From: Chamaea fasciata
Taxonomy: Eukaryota; Chordata; Aves; Passeriformes; Sylviidae
Assembly (NCBI GenBank): GCA_029207755.1
Contig: JARCOQ010000006.1
Location: 68,484,093-68,548,092 of the forward strand
Direction of reading: 5' to 3'
Length of the DNA stretch: 64,000 nucleotides
Every line of letters begins with the position of its first letter. Positions within the stretch are counted from its first letter, which is position 1. The notes beneath the pieces were generated by a model. The model was given only the letters and a program-made list of their open reading frames with translations. It was not told the DNA's origin and did not search any database. The position numbers were made by a program, and so were the translations under genes. Positions 51,221 through 63,042 of the stretch are shown here, one piece after another.

Positions 51221-54200
51221 AAGAGAGTAAAGAAAAAGCATTCAGCACAAACATTGCATAGGAAACCTGCTCAGCACCACAGAGAGAGTGGGCACAAGCT
51301 GAGCCTAGAACATAAAAGGGCTTGATAGCTCAGCTCAGAAAGCTCCTTTAAGACAAGAGTATATGTAAGACTGTTTTTATGACTATTATTATTTGCAGGC
51401 TTAACTAAATTGTCATTTAAATAACATATTGAAAGGTAAGCCGCCACCTGCTCCTGCCAGATGTTCTGAGATCTTCAGCACCACTTCAAGCACGCTGCAG
51501 TACTGAAGGAAGCACAGGACTGAACCTCAAAGGTATTTATCTCCCCAGTCTCCTACTGGGGTTTAAGGAGATTTCTATCATGCAGACTCATCATCAAAAT
51601 AATAAGGACTGTGCTCCAATTAGTTTTGTAAATGAGAACACACTATAGCACACTGCTCTTACTCCAAGGATCCAAGTGTGTATGAACACATTGCAAACAC
51701 ACAAGCAATTCCATTGCAATTCCATTTCCATTGCATAGCAGAAGGCATTCTGAAAGGGCTTTGTTAGGGCTCTGGCAGTGTTTTGAAAAAGGAAGGGAAA
51801 CATTCTTGTCCTTTAAAACACTGCAGCCCACCAAGAGGCATATCCCAGGGAGCTGGCTGGACACGTCTGGCAGTAGCACACTGCAAGCTGTGCATGGACG
51901 TTGTATGTACAAAAACTTGCCAAACTGTAAAGTCCAGCAAACCCTTTTCTGCAAATAGCACTGGCTTCCAGAAGCACTTCAAGCACCAAATAACCTGACC
52001 CCTGCAGCTAGCAGCTAAGGGTCATGAGAGGGGCTCCAAAGTCTCTATTTTATTTTATTTTTACAAGATGCCATCAGCTGGGAGGAGCTGACTCCCTGAC
52101 TGCTGCAAACAGGTGGGATCCCTGCGCGGGGAGAGGGATGTCTGTACATCAGGAAGGAAAAGACAAGTAGGGAAAGGCGACAAGCAAGCCAGGAAAGAGA
52201 AGTCTGGAATCCATCATGAAGCATGGGTGCTCGTGGCCATACAGGCACAACCTTCACCCAGTCCCCGTGCCTGAGCTAAAATGCCCATATGGTCTGACAG
52301 GGGACTGTGCCCTCTATCCCTGGGAAACGATAGCTCCTCCTGGAGCCCCTGCAGTGCTGTCAGCCTCTGTGGGTCTCCTCAGCGCTGTGATGAAAGGCAA
52401 AAAGCTCCGGGCACTCCGGAGTTCTGGTCCCTCCCTCCTCCTGTGCCCTCAGGCTGCCTGTGGAGCCCATCTGCCTCGGCATCCACAGCCGGAGAGGTCC
52501 ATCAGGTACAAAACGAAGGAGCTAAACTAGAAAGGCCTGTCAGAACACACAAAGGCTGTCAATAGCTATGGCTTTTTCCCCTCAAGTGACATTTTACTTG
52601 TAAAATGAACTGTCAGCAGCCAAACATTTTGCCAAGTCCATAATTTCACTCTACTCCAGGCAACTCACTTTCACAACAAGAAAAGGTTACTGTTTAGGGG
52701 TTTCAAGAGAGGCAGAATGGCCTCTCAAGAAGGTTCACAACATGGATTACTGAGTAAAACAAGGATATTCAAATCTACTTTTCAGGTCTTGTTTCCTCAC
52801 TGAAAATGTAACTTGGTTACTTTTTCTACCAAGATCTGTAGGCATGAAAAATCAAGCCCACTCTTTTACTTGCACCTGCACGCAGAAAATTGTTCCAGCT
52901 TCCAGACACTGTCTCTTACCACACGGTCTTTTTATTGCAGGTTTATGTCTCTTTACCGAAGAGCTTTTTATTACCCAAGTCCCAGAGTCCCTGCTTGCTA
53001 TTCCAACCTCTCCTCAGCTTTCTCCCTCCTTCATTTCAACAGTGACCATATCACTTTCCCAGAAAAGGGGTAATCCAATTTCTTCATCTTTTCCACAGTC
53101 TTCTTCCCATTCTCTTAAGTTCCACTTAACTGCCAGAACAGACAGCTCCACAACCAAGAACAGCCTTGAAATAGGCAGTCACGAGACCTCAGGGGCATGG
53201 AAGCACTTCAGTCCTCTCACTGTTAACTCCTTAGCGTGTTTTAGAGCTGCAATAGCATCTTTAGCAATGCCTCTCCTGCTACACAACATCCCAGACACCT
53301 CTGTGAGCCACAATGCATTTTCTTCAATGCCAGTAACAGAAAACTGCGAGGTGTAACAGTCAAGGACTAAAGCTGCTCTTGCAGATTGTCAGTACAATCA
53401 CACATGCTCAACACTGAGAACCTGGCTATAGTTGTATTTCAAGACTCAGCAGTTAGCAAGTTTTTAATCTGGTTATGTATGATAACTTTGTATCATTTCA
53501 GTTTCTTAATCAAAATCTCATTCTGTACCAAGAGAAGTCTATCAGCCAGATTCATAATCTCATTTTAAAAAGCATCAAGTTCATTCGACAAGATCTCTTT
53601 TTCATATGGCCAGGTTGACTGACATTAATTATATCCAATGCTTGTTTCTGCCCCAGCCTGCCCATGTGTGGGTGTTGCTTGCCTTTCCAGGCTTCAATCC
53701 TCATCTTTTATAAATGAGCACACCCCTCAGTCCCACTTCACGGGGAGCCATGAGGACTGATCCATCAGTGCTTACAGTCCTGGGAGCCCTGAGAAATGAA
53801 GGCAGTGACAGTGAGGAGACAGGTTGCACCCAGCACTGTCAGCTAACACAGGGCGCATCCCCAAATGCCCAACAAATCCAGTGATCCAAAACCAGCTTCC
53901 CAAGGACTGAAGCAGACATGGGAGTGGATTTCGGAATTCACTGCAAACAGACCTGACTAATGACTCCTCATGTTTTCTAGGCTTTTCATTCCCTTCCTTC
54001 CATCAGATTTCTAGTTCCTCCTTTTCAACCATCTTGCGTGGTTGCCTGGCAGTCAGAAGACAGGGATAGATCCAGGCAGAGCAGATGAAAAGGCAGAGGC
54101 AGGAGAGGAGCTCTGACACACCGTCCCTACTCCTGGCAGAGACAGGCATGTCTGCTCACACCAGCAGCAACAAACGGGAGGGCTCGGGCTGCCACAGCAG

Positions 54201-54269
54201 CCAGGACAGAGCTCAACAAGGGTGTGTGGGCAAGCACATCTTCTACACAATACCTGTTCTAAGAAAGCA
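51221..54269. other. Unique non-coding stretch
   Basis: No supported gene. A 170-codon plus-strand frame at 52844-53356 is Ser/Leu-rich, matches nothing and is about the length expected by chance. A short TATTT repeat lies at 52046-52062. Confidence 0.5.
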
Positions 54270-54620
54270 CCCGATGCAGCTTGCCATGATAACTAAATTT
54301 ATTATTAACTGTGTATTTCATGATGTTAGTGACAATATGTTAATGTGATTTTTCCCGTCCTCCTGCAGTGAACAGATGGCTCCTTTTACTTTACTTTCCA
54401 CATCAAGTGTGATTATTTCTTGGTGCCAAAAGCCACCTGCCGCTCCCTGGTCTCCAGTCTAATTTTTTATGTTGGTAAAACACAGCAGGACTTGTTATCA
54501 GTTGGATGGCATCTTAATAAAAGGAGACATGCCAACATATTGACATCATGTTCAAGGGGAAATTTTAGCCCCATCCTGGCCCCTCCCCCAGTTCATAAAA
54601 AATAATAAAATGAAACTAAG
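54270..54620. promoter_or_regulatory. Possible conserved block pair
   Basis: Two AT-rich segments (about 54275-54355 and 54455-54620) contain gataactaaatttattatt, gttagtgacaatatgttaatg, gacttgttatcagttgg with a GATA core, and catcttaataaaagg. Non-repetitive and distinct from the flanks. Candidate regulatory DNA, unverified. Confidence 0.22.
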
Positions 54621-55410
54621 AGAAAAACAAGCCAATAAGCCCCCCTCCCCAGACTCCACCAGTTTCAAGATGCTCGGTCACCATTTTTGGGCCTCGAGCC
54701 AAGGCGCAGCATTGGCCTCCTTTTGTTCCCACACCAAGCACCTCAGTCAGGGCTCTGATCTCTCGTCCTGTGTAATGATAATTAGCCATAACATATTCAG
54801 AAGTCAAATGTAAGCAGGAATACATTAACATTGAGATCAGTGCTGCGGTAATTTTCATTGGGAAAATGACAAAGAAGGACACAAAAATTAAAATACGAGA
54901 TGCGGAGAGTCTCAGTATCGCTTTCAGAAGATGAGGGGTGAACTCATTCATTTGTCAGTCAGGAGCCCACTCTCCACAGCCAGCTGTGGGCTACACCAAA
55001 CAAACAGCTTGGGCTGGTGAGCCCTCGCAGCCATAGCCGAAACACACCGGGGAGGCTCCATCCCACACAGGACACTTAGCCTCAGAGGCTCAGACACCTC
55101 TTTCAATGGCCTGCTTCTCTCACACCTATCATTCTTTGACTGCTTTAGGCACAGCAAACTCCTGGACCCTGCCCAGTTGGGAACAACCATACCAACAGCT
55201 GCCAAGATGCAAAATAATTCTTCCTGAAAACACCACTCCAAGGCACCCAACATCTCATGCAAGGACAAACAACAGCACCTTGGACCAGCCCAGGGACGCA
55301 GCTGGAGGCATGACTGGCATAACAAACATCACTACTTCCTTCAATACGTTCCCATGTCATTCAGAAGCAAACATGGATGGAAATTCTCTAAGCGCATCAG
55401 TATTTCCAGC
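54621..55410. other. Unique non-coding stretch
   Basis: Nothing recognised. Confidence 0.5.
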
Positions 55411-55547
55411 CTAAAGAAAACCTTCAGAGACCCACCAAGAAGTTTTTACAGGTCTGCAGCTGTTCAAACAAAGGTTATTGACAAAAACCACGTGAGAATG
55501 ATATTAAAACACAAGGCACAGAAGGCTGCACTTGACCCTGCCGACAG
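55411..55547 (+). other. Exon-like segment (weak candidate)
   Basis: The sequence before 55411 reads gcatcagtatttccag and the sequence at the end reads gacag followed by gtgact, giving plausible acceptor and donor. The 137 bp are open in a frame giving a basic peptide with KKTFRDPPRSFYRSAAVQ and MILKHKAQKAALDPAD. The composition is Lys/Arg-rich and unrecognised. The frame closes at the donor itself if unspliced. Weak, and possibly chance. Confidence 0.13.
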
Positions 55548-55551
55548 GTGA

Positions 55552-56399
55552 CTGCTCTGCTCAACACATGCACTGTAGATCACAGCTGTAGCTGCTCTAT
55601 CCATAGCCAGGCATCCTTAACTTGGTACTACTAAAATCTAGAAAACAGCTTCTTCCTCTGAGCCACTGACCTCTAAACCCAGGCAAACTGTACTTTGTAC
55701 CAGACTCACTGTTCCATCAACCTGTACATCACTACTGGTAAATCTCATTACACCAGCAGCAGTGTGCAACTTGTGCCATCAGCATGACAACTTAAACAAT
55801 TCCAGCTTAACGATTCCAATCTCCACTTGTGTATTGCTCAAAGCCCAAGATGGGTGAAAACTGGGGGGGAGGGAGGAAATTCAGTAGAATAAGACTGAGA
55901 GAAATACATTACACTGTGCCAAAAATGCAGCCTAGAAATTCACAGCAAGGTGGGCTTCAATTCTATAGGGAAACACAAGATTTTCTGTAAGGAAATATGT
56001 ATGTCATTACGTGTTCATTCATTTAACCACCTAATGGCCAGGAAGTAAGGTCTGGAGCTCCTTCCTGGCTCCAGCTCCTAATGAAAGGCCCTTCAGGAGT
56101 GCTGGGAACCATCACTGGTGGGGCTTGCATTCCTCACTACCTGATTTGTGTAAGCTCCAGACCTTAACAGCCCCAGGAACTCCTATCAGGGACATGTACC
56201 TTTGCTAATCACACAGATTGATCTCTGCACTTTGCTCTTTACTGGGTTCTCAGCAGGAGTGCTCCATCACCCAGAGCACCTTTGCACCTTGTTTACTTAC
56301 TGGTTCAAACAACTGAGCCAGACTGTCCACCCTGTGCTTTACCCTGGCACCCAGCAGCCCATGTGCAGCACTCTGTGCAGCTGGATCTGATGGAAGGAT
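55552..56399. other. Unique non-coding stretch
   Basis: Nothing recognised. Confidence 0.5.
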
Positions 56400-56560
56400 T
56401 AAGCTTTAGTCATTAGGAATCATTTTCGTGGCTGAAAATGCAGCCTCTCTCCTGATAATGTGCAGTATCATTTAAAACAAATTAATTTCTCATTTCTTGC
56501 TGCTGGTCATAATTCTCAGAATGGGACACATCACAAATGACTTTAAGGATGGAACATACA
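56400..56560. promoter_or_regulatory. AT-rich block
   Basis: Includes gctttagtcattaggaatc, cctgataatgtgcagtatc and aaacaaattaatttctc in 160 bp. Clustered TAAT and GATA-like cores; candidate only. Confidence 0.2.
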
Positions 56561-57254
56561 ATAATCATTAGCAAATCAGAAAAAAAAGGCAACTGAAAAA
56601 CAACCCAAGCCCATTCCAGCCAAATTTTTTGACTCTACTTTCCTGTAGTTTTTGAAGCGCATTTCCATAATACAATTCAAGTGACAGCAGCAAAATACAG
56701 CCCTCTGATCCTCTTTTAGGCAGCTTCATCACCTCTGTATATTCTATTACCAAACTGGTTAATTAATAATTTCTCTGCACTGCCACTAAGCAGAACTCCC
56801 TACATGCCCATTCGGAGACACCAAGCCATCATTTGATGACCGGTGTGTTGCCTACACACACCCAAGGCAGGGCAGGAGCTTATTTTGCCTTGGATACTTT
56901 TCCTGGGCTGCTCTTCCCAAGTTTAAGCAGTTGGAGTTGGGGGCTGGAGCAAGCAGGGTCACCAAGGGCAGGGTGGGAAGGGCAGGAGCACTCACTGAAA
57001 CACAGACTGGGGATGTGAGCACAGCCAGAGCTGCAGCTCCTCGATGCAGTTCAAGGACAAGGTGTCTCATGCACATCCCACCAGGGACTGCTGCAGGAGT
57101 CCAGCTCCCTCTCACCTGCAGGCACAGGTAATGCTGCAGCTGTTCTCTTGTCTCTCAAGAAGGAAAAGTCACAGTGAAACCAACTAAACAAATCAGCTCC
57201 TGTAAGGACCAGGCTGCTTTGAATCCTCCAGCTCTCTGTTCGAGCATGGCTGTG
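56561..57254. other. Unique non-coding stretch
   Basis: Nothing recognised. Confidence 0.5.
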
Positions 57255-57375
57255 ATGCTTGTGTTATCACTTTGATATTAATGCCCATAATCCCCTGGGA
57301 GTAAGCAACTGTTTGTCTGAGTAAGCCCATGCATAAGACTAAACATTAAATTAAACTGTCATCCATCTAAAAGCA
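57255..57375. promoter_or_regulatory. Possible conserved block with TCF-like and TAATCC cores
   Basis: Contains cactttgatattaatgccc (TCF/LEF-like CTTTGAT) and cataatcccctggg (K50-homeodomain-like TAATCC), then aaacattaaattaaactg. Non-repetitive; candidate enhancer, unverified. Confidence 0.22.
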
Positions 57376-57426
57376 ACATTATGCAGCCACTATGTGTGTT
57401 AGATATTGAAATTTTGTTGCTGCTGC

Positions 57427-57494
57427 TTTTTGTTTTGTTTTTGGTGGTTTTTTTTTGTTTTGGTTTTGGTTTTTTTGTTTGTTTGTTTGTTTTT
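57427..57494. repeat. T-rich low-complexity run with (TTTG)n
   Basis: About 68 bp of T with interspersed G, ending in four tttg units before ttttaaaatc. Confidence 0.9.
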
Positions 57495-58734
57495 AAAATC
57501 ATGTAGCCCAGTAAGATCCCCATGAGTACTTTCTCTGCTGAGGCCTGGAGTAAAAAACTCTCAACTCAGTCAGTCAACCACTTGAACCTCCTGCTGAAAT
57601 TAGAGCCACACCATTTGTTCCAAATGTTTTAATCAAAACAAAACAAATAAACTTAACCTGAGGAATACTTAAATATCCACTTCAGTTTGCAGCAAAACCT
57701 TTACCAGGTGGTTTAGAGGAGACCTGGAGGAATTGCCTGCAGTGCTTGGCCCCTGTGTTTAGCATGCATTACAGTCCTTACTGTCCCAGCAGCTCCACAG
57801 TCTATTTCTTATTAGCTATACACACTTATCCAGGGCAAACAACAGAGAAACCTTCGCCAAATTCCAAGCCAAGGGCTGCCGGGGTCAATGAAAGTAACTC
57901 TACCTTAAGCATGAACTTCACATCAGGAGGAAGCAAAGTCTAAGTGCAGCTAATTATCCATTATTCCTCTGGAGGTGATTGTTATCTTCCCCTCATCATC
58001 AGATGCTGCCTTCAGCTGAAATCCAGCCTCTCCACCATTACCACAAGCTCCAGAAATACTGTTCCCTTGGCAGCAGCTAGGAACCCCTTCAGAGCTGTGC
58101 ATGCACACCACAGAGCCCAAGGGACACAAGCTCCAAGAACAGGGGGATACTTTACTTAAGGTGGCCATTAAAACATCCTTGGCCATTAGGAGATTGCACG
58201 AGGCAGGACCCACACTTCTGTTACCAGCAATGCTGTACAGGGATGTCATACAATCTGTACAGTGTGTGTGCAGGCATCCACCCCCCCACCTAGGCATTAT
58301 TTATAATTTATTTTTGTCAACATAATTTCTTCTTTCTTCTGAAAACCTCATGCAACCAATCATGTCATCTAAACCCCAAACAGAAGCACAACCCCTGATT
58401 TATCAGCCTACTGAGACTGGCACATCTCACGATAAGCCAAACTCAAATCCTTACAGCCAAGGTTCACACAGACTATTGCAGCATTTTTCTGGCCAAACAC
58501 CTAATTTTTTCTTTTAAATACCAGTTCAAGGTATATCAATTACAGACAATATCTTGAATCTTTGTCCATGCCAGACTCTCAGGAATTATTTGAGATAAAA
58601 AAACTCTTTTTCTCCCTACCTGCTTTCTTTACTGCAAGCTCTTTAGGGCAGAAACAATTTTCATAGTGCACTGAAACACTGTAAGGACTTGATCTGAACT
58701 GGGTTTTCAAGTCTGACAATTACCACACTTAAGT
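57495..58734. other. Unique non-coding stretch
   Basis: Nothing recognised. Confidence 0.5.
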
Positions 58735-58759
58735 AAAAAAAAAAAAAAAAAAAAAAAAA
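58735..58759. repeat. Poly(A), 25 A
   Basis: The longest homopolymer in the window. It might mark the tail of a retrocopy on the plus strand, but the upstream sequence matches nothing I know. Confidence 0.95.
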
Positions 58760-59652
58760 CAACAGAGAAGTTCAATGCAGCAAATATGAACTTTCCAAAA
58801 GAATGTGTTGAGCTCAAGAACAAGACACATCTATTGTGGTCCCTGTGTCCCACCAGGTGACTTGTGCTGCCAGCTGAGCACACAGCCCCAGCTCTCAGCT
58901 CAGTAAGCGTAGGCTGGAAACTCAACAGTCCCTCAGTGCTCCCCTTGCCTGGAAAAATTCCAGCAAACCAAACATAAGCCTACCCTGAGGCCAGTCAGGG
59001 CTCACCCCACAGTGAGACAAAGAGGTACACCTGAGGCACACTTTCACAGTAGAGTTTTCAAAGAGGAAATGACTGCAGAGAGAGTGCAGCAAGACACAAA
59101 GCCACAGGAAATGACCATGTTTGAGTGGGGATTTCACCTCCCTGGGGATGTGCCTAAAGCTCCGGCCAGAGCATGTGGCATGAACACCTGAAAACCCCCT
59201 CAGGTATCAGCAGCCACTGGCAGGGAAAGTTAGGACACATGAAACTACTCCGTGCCCAACATAATTCAAACAGCCAAAATACTGCCTATAATTACTATTC
59301 CGTTTATCTTCGCAATCCTAAAGCAAGTATGATTATCCTTCCTGCTGGCACACTGCCCAGTTGTAGGCAGGACACCACGATCATAAACCCAGCAGAAACC
59401 CAACACAAAGAGAGGATGCTCTAACAGGTCCTCCATGCACAAAGCTTCAGTGCAAATACCCCGGACAAAGCCTGAGCTAGTTCCATTCCAACACACCCTA
59501 GCAATGCTTCATTTCAAACAGAATCTCAGTGCTCCATGTTCCCAACCACCTCCACAGAGTCAGATCCCTGGCTGATAACATTTGTAAGAATCGCCAATTG
59601 ACCTATTAGGTCAAGGCTGGCAGTCCAGCACCAAGAACACTGTCACACCAGG
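58760..59652. other. Unique non-coding stretch
   Basis: Nothing recognised. Confidence 0.5.
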
Positions 59653-59979
59653 ATGTCAGCTGGAAAAAGTACAGGAAATAAACTTGCTCCAAACAAAAGC
59701 TTCTATTTTCAGAGGAAACTGGAGGCAGGGAAGGTGGATGAAACAAAACCTGTCTATTTTTCAGAGAGAGGACTAGGGGAAAACCCCAATGTGGGAACTG
59801 ACAGTGGTCAAAGAGGAATTTCTAGGTTTCAGGCAGCAGCAGCAAAGTCTGTGGGAACACTTACTTTCCCACACTGGACTGTGATTGTAAGGAGGAATCA
59901 AAAACAACCCTTGGAAGGTGAAAGACCAATAGCAGCTGGTGTTTTTTCTAACTTCTTGTTTACTGTAAGAAACAATTGA
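59653..59979 (+). other. ATG-initiated open frame of 108 codons (weak candidate)
   Basis: The frame starts at an ATG in the context ccaggatgt and runs 108 codons to TGA. The peptide (start MSAGKSTGNKLAPNKSFYFQ) is Lys/Gly/Asn/Glu-rich, with a short run of alanines and no recognisable domain, signal peptide or membrane segment. It ends 115 bp before the LTR at 60095 but does not read toward it as a retroviral gene would. The composition is protein-like, while the length is common by chance in a window this size. Confidence 0.12.
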
Positions 59980-60094
59980 GAGGTGTTGTTCCAAATGACC
60001 AATAATATTCATTGTACCAAAACACTGTGTAATAGCATGTGCCTCCCAGTAAACATTGCTTTTAAGCCCTCCAAGACGATTTGGAGTATATCAT

Positions 60095-60875
60095 TGTCTT
60101 GGTTTGGGAAGACAGGTATCTGCCAGGTAAAATTACAATCAGAGGCTCTTTGGCAAAGATTTGGGAAATAGGAATAGCAGTTCTTTACTAGTATGTAATA
60201 CAAAGCAAACAAACACACAAAAAAACTCCCCCCCACCAAACAACTACAGCATTAATGACAAACAACAACAGTACCAAGAACCTTGAGGGCTTTGTTTCAC
60301 AAAACCCAGGGCAGTTTTGTTTCGGTGTCCCTGCAGGATCCTCAGAGCACCAAGCTGAAACAGTGGAAAAGTCCCGGGCTGGTAGCTGGGATGGCAGGGT
60401 GTCCCGGCAGGCAGGGGCAGGATGTCCCGGCAGCGCAGGGGGTGCAGGGTCACGCCGCAGCAAGAGGAGCAGCGCCGAAGAAGCCGAAGGCGAGGCAGGG
60501 CCTGGACCAGCTCCCCGCGGGTGGCTGGGAAAACTCAGGATTCAGGCTGAACCGGTGATAGTAGATTTCCCAGGACTGGATCCCTTTGGCCACAGTGAAA
60601 CTCCTCCAGCCAGCAACAGCCGTTCTCCCCTCGGCGTGCTTTGCGGTGGCTGAGATCCTCGAGGAGCGGCAGACACGTGTCTCCCCGAATGCCGGAAAAA
60701 GAAAAGCATGCAGCTGCCTCAGGCTTTGTCTTTTACCTGCGTTATGTCCCCCTTCCACCTTTGTCCACCTCTTTGTTTCGGTTAAGTACTCTCAAGTATC
60801 CAACACTTGGTCTCCTTGGTAACTTGTGGGGAAAAAATTCTTTAGAGAAAGAAGGAACAAACCTAACCCCCAACA
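60095..60875 (-). mobile_element. Solo LTR of an endogenous retrovirus, passerine type
   Basis: The element starts tgtcttggtttggg and ends aacccccaaca on the plus strand, giving the TGT...ACA termini of retroviral LTRs over 781 bp. It is flanked by a 5-bp target duplication with one mismatch, atcat at 60090-60094 and gtcat at 60876-60880. Orientation is minus: the complementary strand begins TGTTGGGGGTTAGG and carries an AGTAAA polyadenylation-like signal at 60189-60184, about 90 bp from its end, as expected for R-U5. The middle (about 60370-60690) is strongly CpG-rich. No gag, pol or env sequence lies on either side, so this is a solo LTR left by recombination. The family assignment rests on my memory of songbird LTRs with the same ends and needs a library search. 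Confidence 0.75.
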
Positions 60876-62789
60876 GTCATCATTAAAGCCACCCCGAATA
60901 ATAATGATTATACCCCAACCCTAAGTATTCAATGGAAGGAAAAGGCTTTTCATGATACTGTTTCACTCAGAAACATTTTTGCATAGAAATACCTATAACA
61001 GAGATTGCCTATTAGACTCACTTGTAGATTATCCTTTGCCAGTATAATTCTATGATCCAGCAAGCCCGTGAGGCAGGAAACTCCTCTGGAGCCAGGGACC
61101 CATTTTTGAGATTTCAGAGCGTTTCAGTGACTGCTGCATTTGTTTATCAAGAGTTAAACACAGCAGCTGGGGCACCCAGGTGTGAGTCACATCCCAGACC
61201 TTATCCACATGCCAGCTTCCAGTAGCAGAGTTCAAACATCTACTCCAAGTACTTGCACTGGGCTGTTCCCCCTTTAACAAATCTCTCTGCCCAAAAAGAG
61301 CTTCTTCCCATTCTGTGCCATGCTGCAGGAATGATCCCTTTATGGAAGTCATACCACAAACGAAGAGAACCTATTTAAAATGTGAACATTAAAAACATAC
61401 TGAACATTCAGATTCAGCCACCTCGATTTCTTAAATTGTATGAAGTCTACTTATTGGACAATACCACTTCTTCCTTAGAACTCTTTCATTATTTGGCATT
61501 TGAGTAGCAGTCTTTTTTCTCAGATCACATTGTTTACCAGCTTCTTTGCCTTTTGGAAAGCTGGAAGAAGCCACAGGTTGAAATAAACTTTCAATTCCAC
61601 CTGCAGCTTCTTTCAGGCTTCCAGACAGTTCCTACACTTACCCCCCTGCTCTCCCTCCTTTCTGTCCCCATTTGCTGATAGCTCTGAGCACACAGGTAGG
61701 CCCCGGGACTTTCCTTCTGCTACAAACTGTCACTCAGCAAGACAACTGGAAAGATTTCTTAGTATGAACAATTAACTTGTTCTTTCCTTCCCTGTCAAAT
61801 GGGAAGATGTAGATTGTATTATTTTGTTGCCTTGATCGTCTTCAGCCTTCTGATGCTTGCATTTTTGTAGTGGAGTTTCTCACAGATTTTCAGGTAAACA
61901 AAGTGAAGTTTACATTCCTCTCTAGAGGAAGAACAATTGATTGACTTCTACTTTGACTAGTGTGGTAAAAAAGGTAGCAACCTTACTTTCCAATCTCTGG
62001 TCGTTGTCCAGAATCTATATAAATTGAGGTAAAAAAATAAACTCCCCTCTTTTTTGCCCTGACAACTAACTGTGTCCATATCCTTCATTTCGTGTCCTAT
62101 AGCAACATTATTTTTCTAAGCCTAGTGACATTACGGCCTCAGTGTCAACAGCAGAAACACTTCAGGCTCCTCACTGGCACCAGATCACAAGGCAGGTAAG
62201 CCAGATGTCGTATCACCACAAGCTTTTTCATTTCCATTTTAAGCTAATTTGGTTTGTTTCTTTTTTTACTGAACTGTTTCCAATTCAGTTTTCCTACTGC
62301 CTGGACAACTTTGAGCCACCCCTCAGCACTTTCTCCTTGTGTCCAAGTTCTGGTTTGAGGGAACATTTCCCAGTAACAGCTTATTTCAGTGTGCTAACAC
62401 AAATATGTTAACTAGCTCTTGTTTCTGTACAGACAGCAAACAACAGGCTGTTGCATTGGTGGCCTTACTTAGGCAAAAAGGGCTTTGGGATTCTGTGGTA
62501 TTTTCACCTTTCAACTTAACTACTTGATCCAAACAGTCCCAGAACACCTCCAAGTCATTGCAGGGGCCCTTCAGTCTGGTGGCTGCTGTCATAGCTTCCT
62601 CCCTTCTCATAGGATACTCATGGAGTTGACCAAAATAGAGGTCAGGGGACAGACCTCAGCTGGCTCTGCACTGGGTCCGGACTGGCTGCAGCCACCAACA
62701 GGGCTGATGACAAATGAGAAGCCAGGCTTCCAGCTGAATTTCAGTTTAGTTATTTTTGTTTTAATGTATGTGTGAATCAATTAATCCTG
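60876..62789. other. Unique AT-rich non-coding stretch
   Basis: No gene or further retroviral sequence recognised after the LTR. Confidence 0.5.
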
Positions 62790-62960
62790 TCATAGAAGGG
62801 CATCGTAAACTGTGTGCCAGAGTTAATGAGTCAGACATTATCACATCATTACACCAGCTGGCATAATGTAGCATGTGTTGTTTGTCATAATATACACTGC
62901 CACGCTTAACAACCATTAATTGTTTACACGAGCAGTCATATTTTTCTTAAAGAACCTTCA
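62790..62960. promoter_or_regulatory. AT-rich block with clustered TAAT cores
   Basis: Contains gaatcaattaatcctg, gagttaatgagtcagac (homeodomain core beside an AP-1-like TGAGTCA), ggcataatgtagc and aaccattaattgtttacac (which includes a forkhead-like TGTTTAC) within 170 bp. Candidate enhancer, unverified. Confidence 0.28.
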
Positions 62961-63028
62961 GTGACTGGGTAATATTTTGAAAGCTTCTTAAGCAAGTAAC
63001 TCTTACAAGAGAAAGATAATACAAATCA

Positions 63029-63042
63029 CCCCCCCCCCCCCC
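63029..63042. repeat. Poly(C) tract, 14 C
   Basis: Uninterrupted C run; poly(G) on the minus strand. Confidence 0.95.

Noticed and set aside
52567..52577. tatggcttttt matching the first 11 nt of the miR-135 family
   Set aside because: The match stops after 11 nt and no precursor hairpin is evident.
52844..53356. 170-codon plus-strand open frame
   Set aside because: Ser/Leu-rich translation of pyrimidine-rich DNA; one or two frames this long are expected by chance in a window of this size.
60255..60760. Several overlapping GC-rich open frames
   Set aside because: They lie inside the LTR and reflect its CpG-rich centre; none resembles a retroviral protein.
61045..61056. attctatgat resembling the terminal repeat of CR1
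   Set aside because: Only about ten bases match and the sequence upstream does not follow a CR1 tail convincingly.
61667..61697. Possible third copy of the 26690/28866 repeat (ccccatttgctgatagctct)
   Set aside because: Only about 20-25 positions align and the rest of the repeat is missing.
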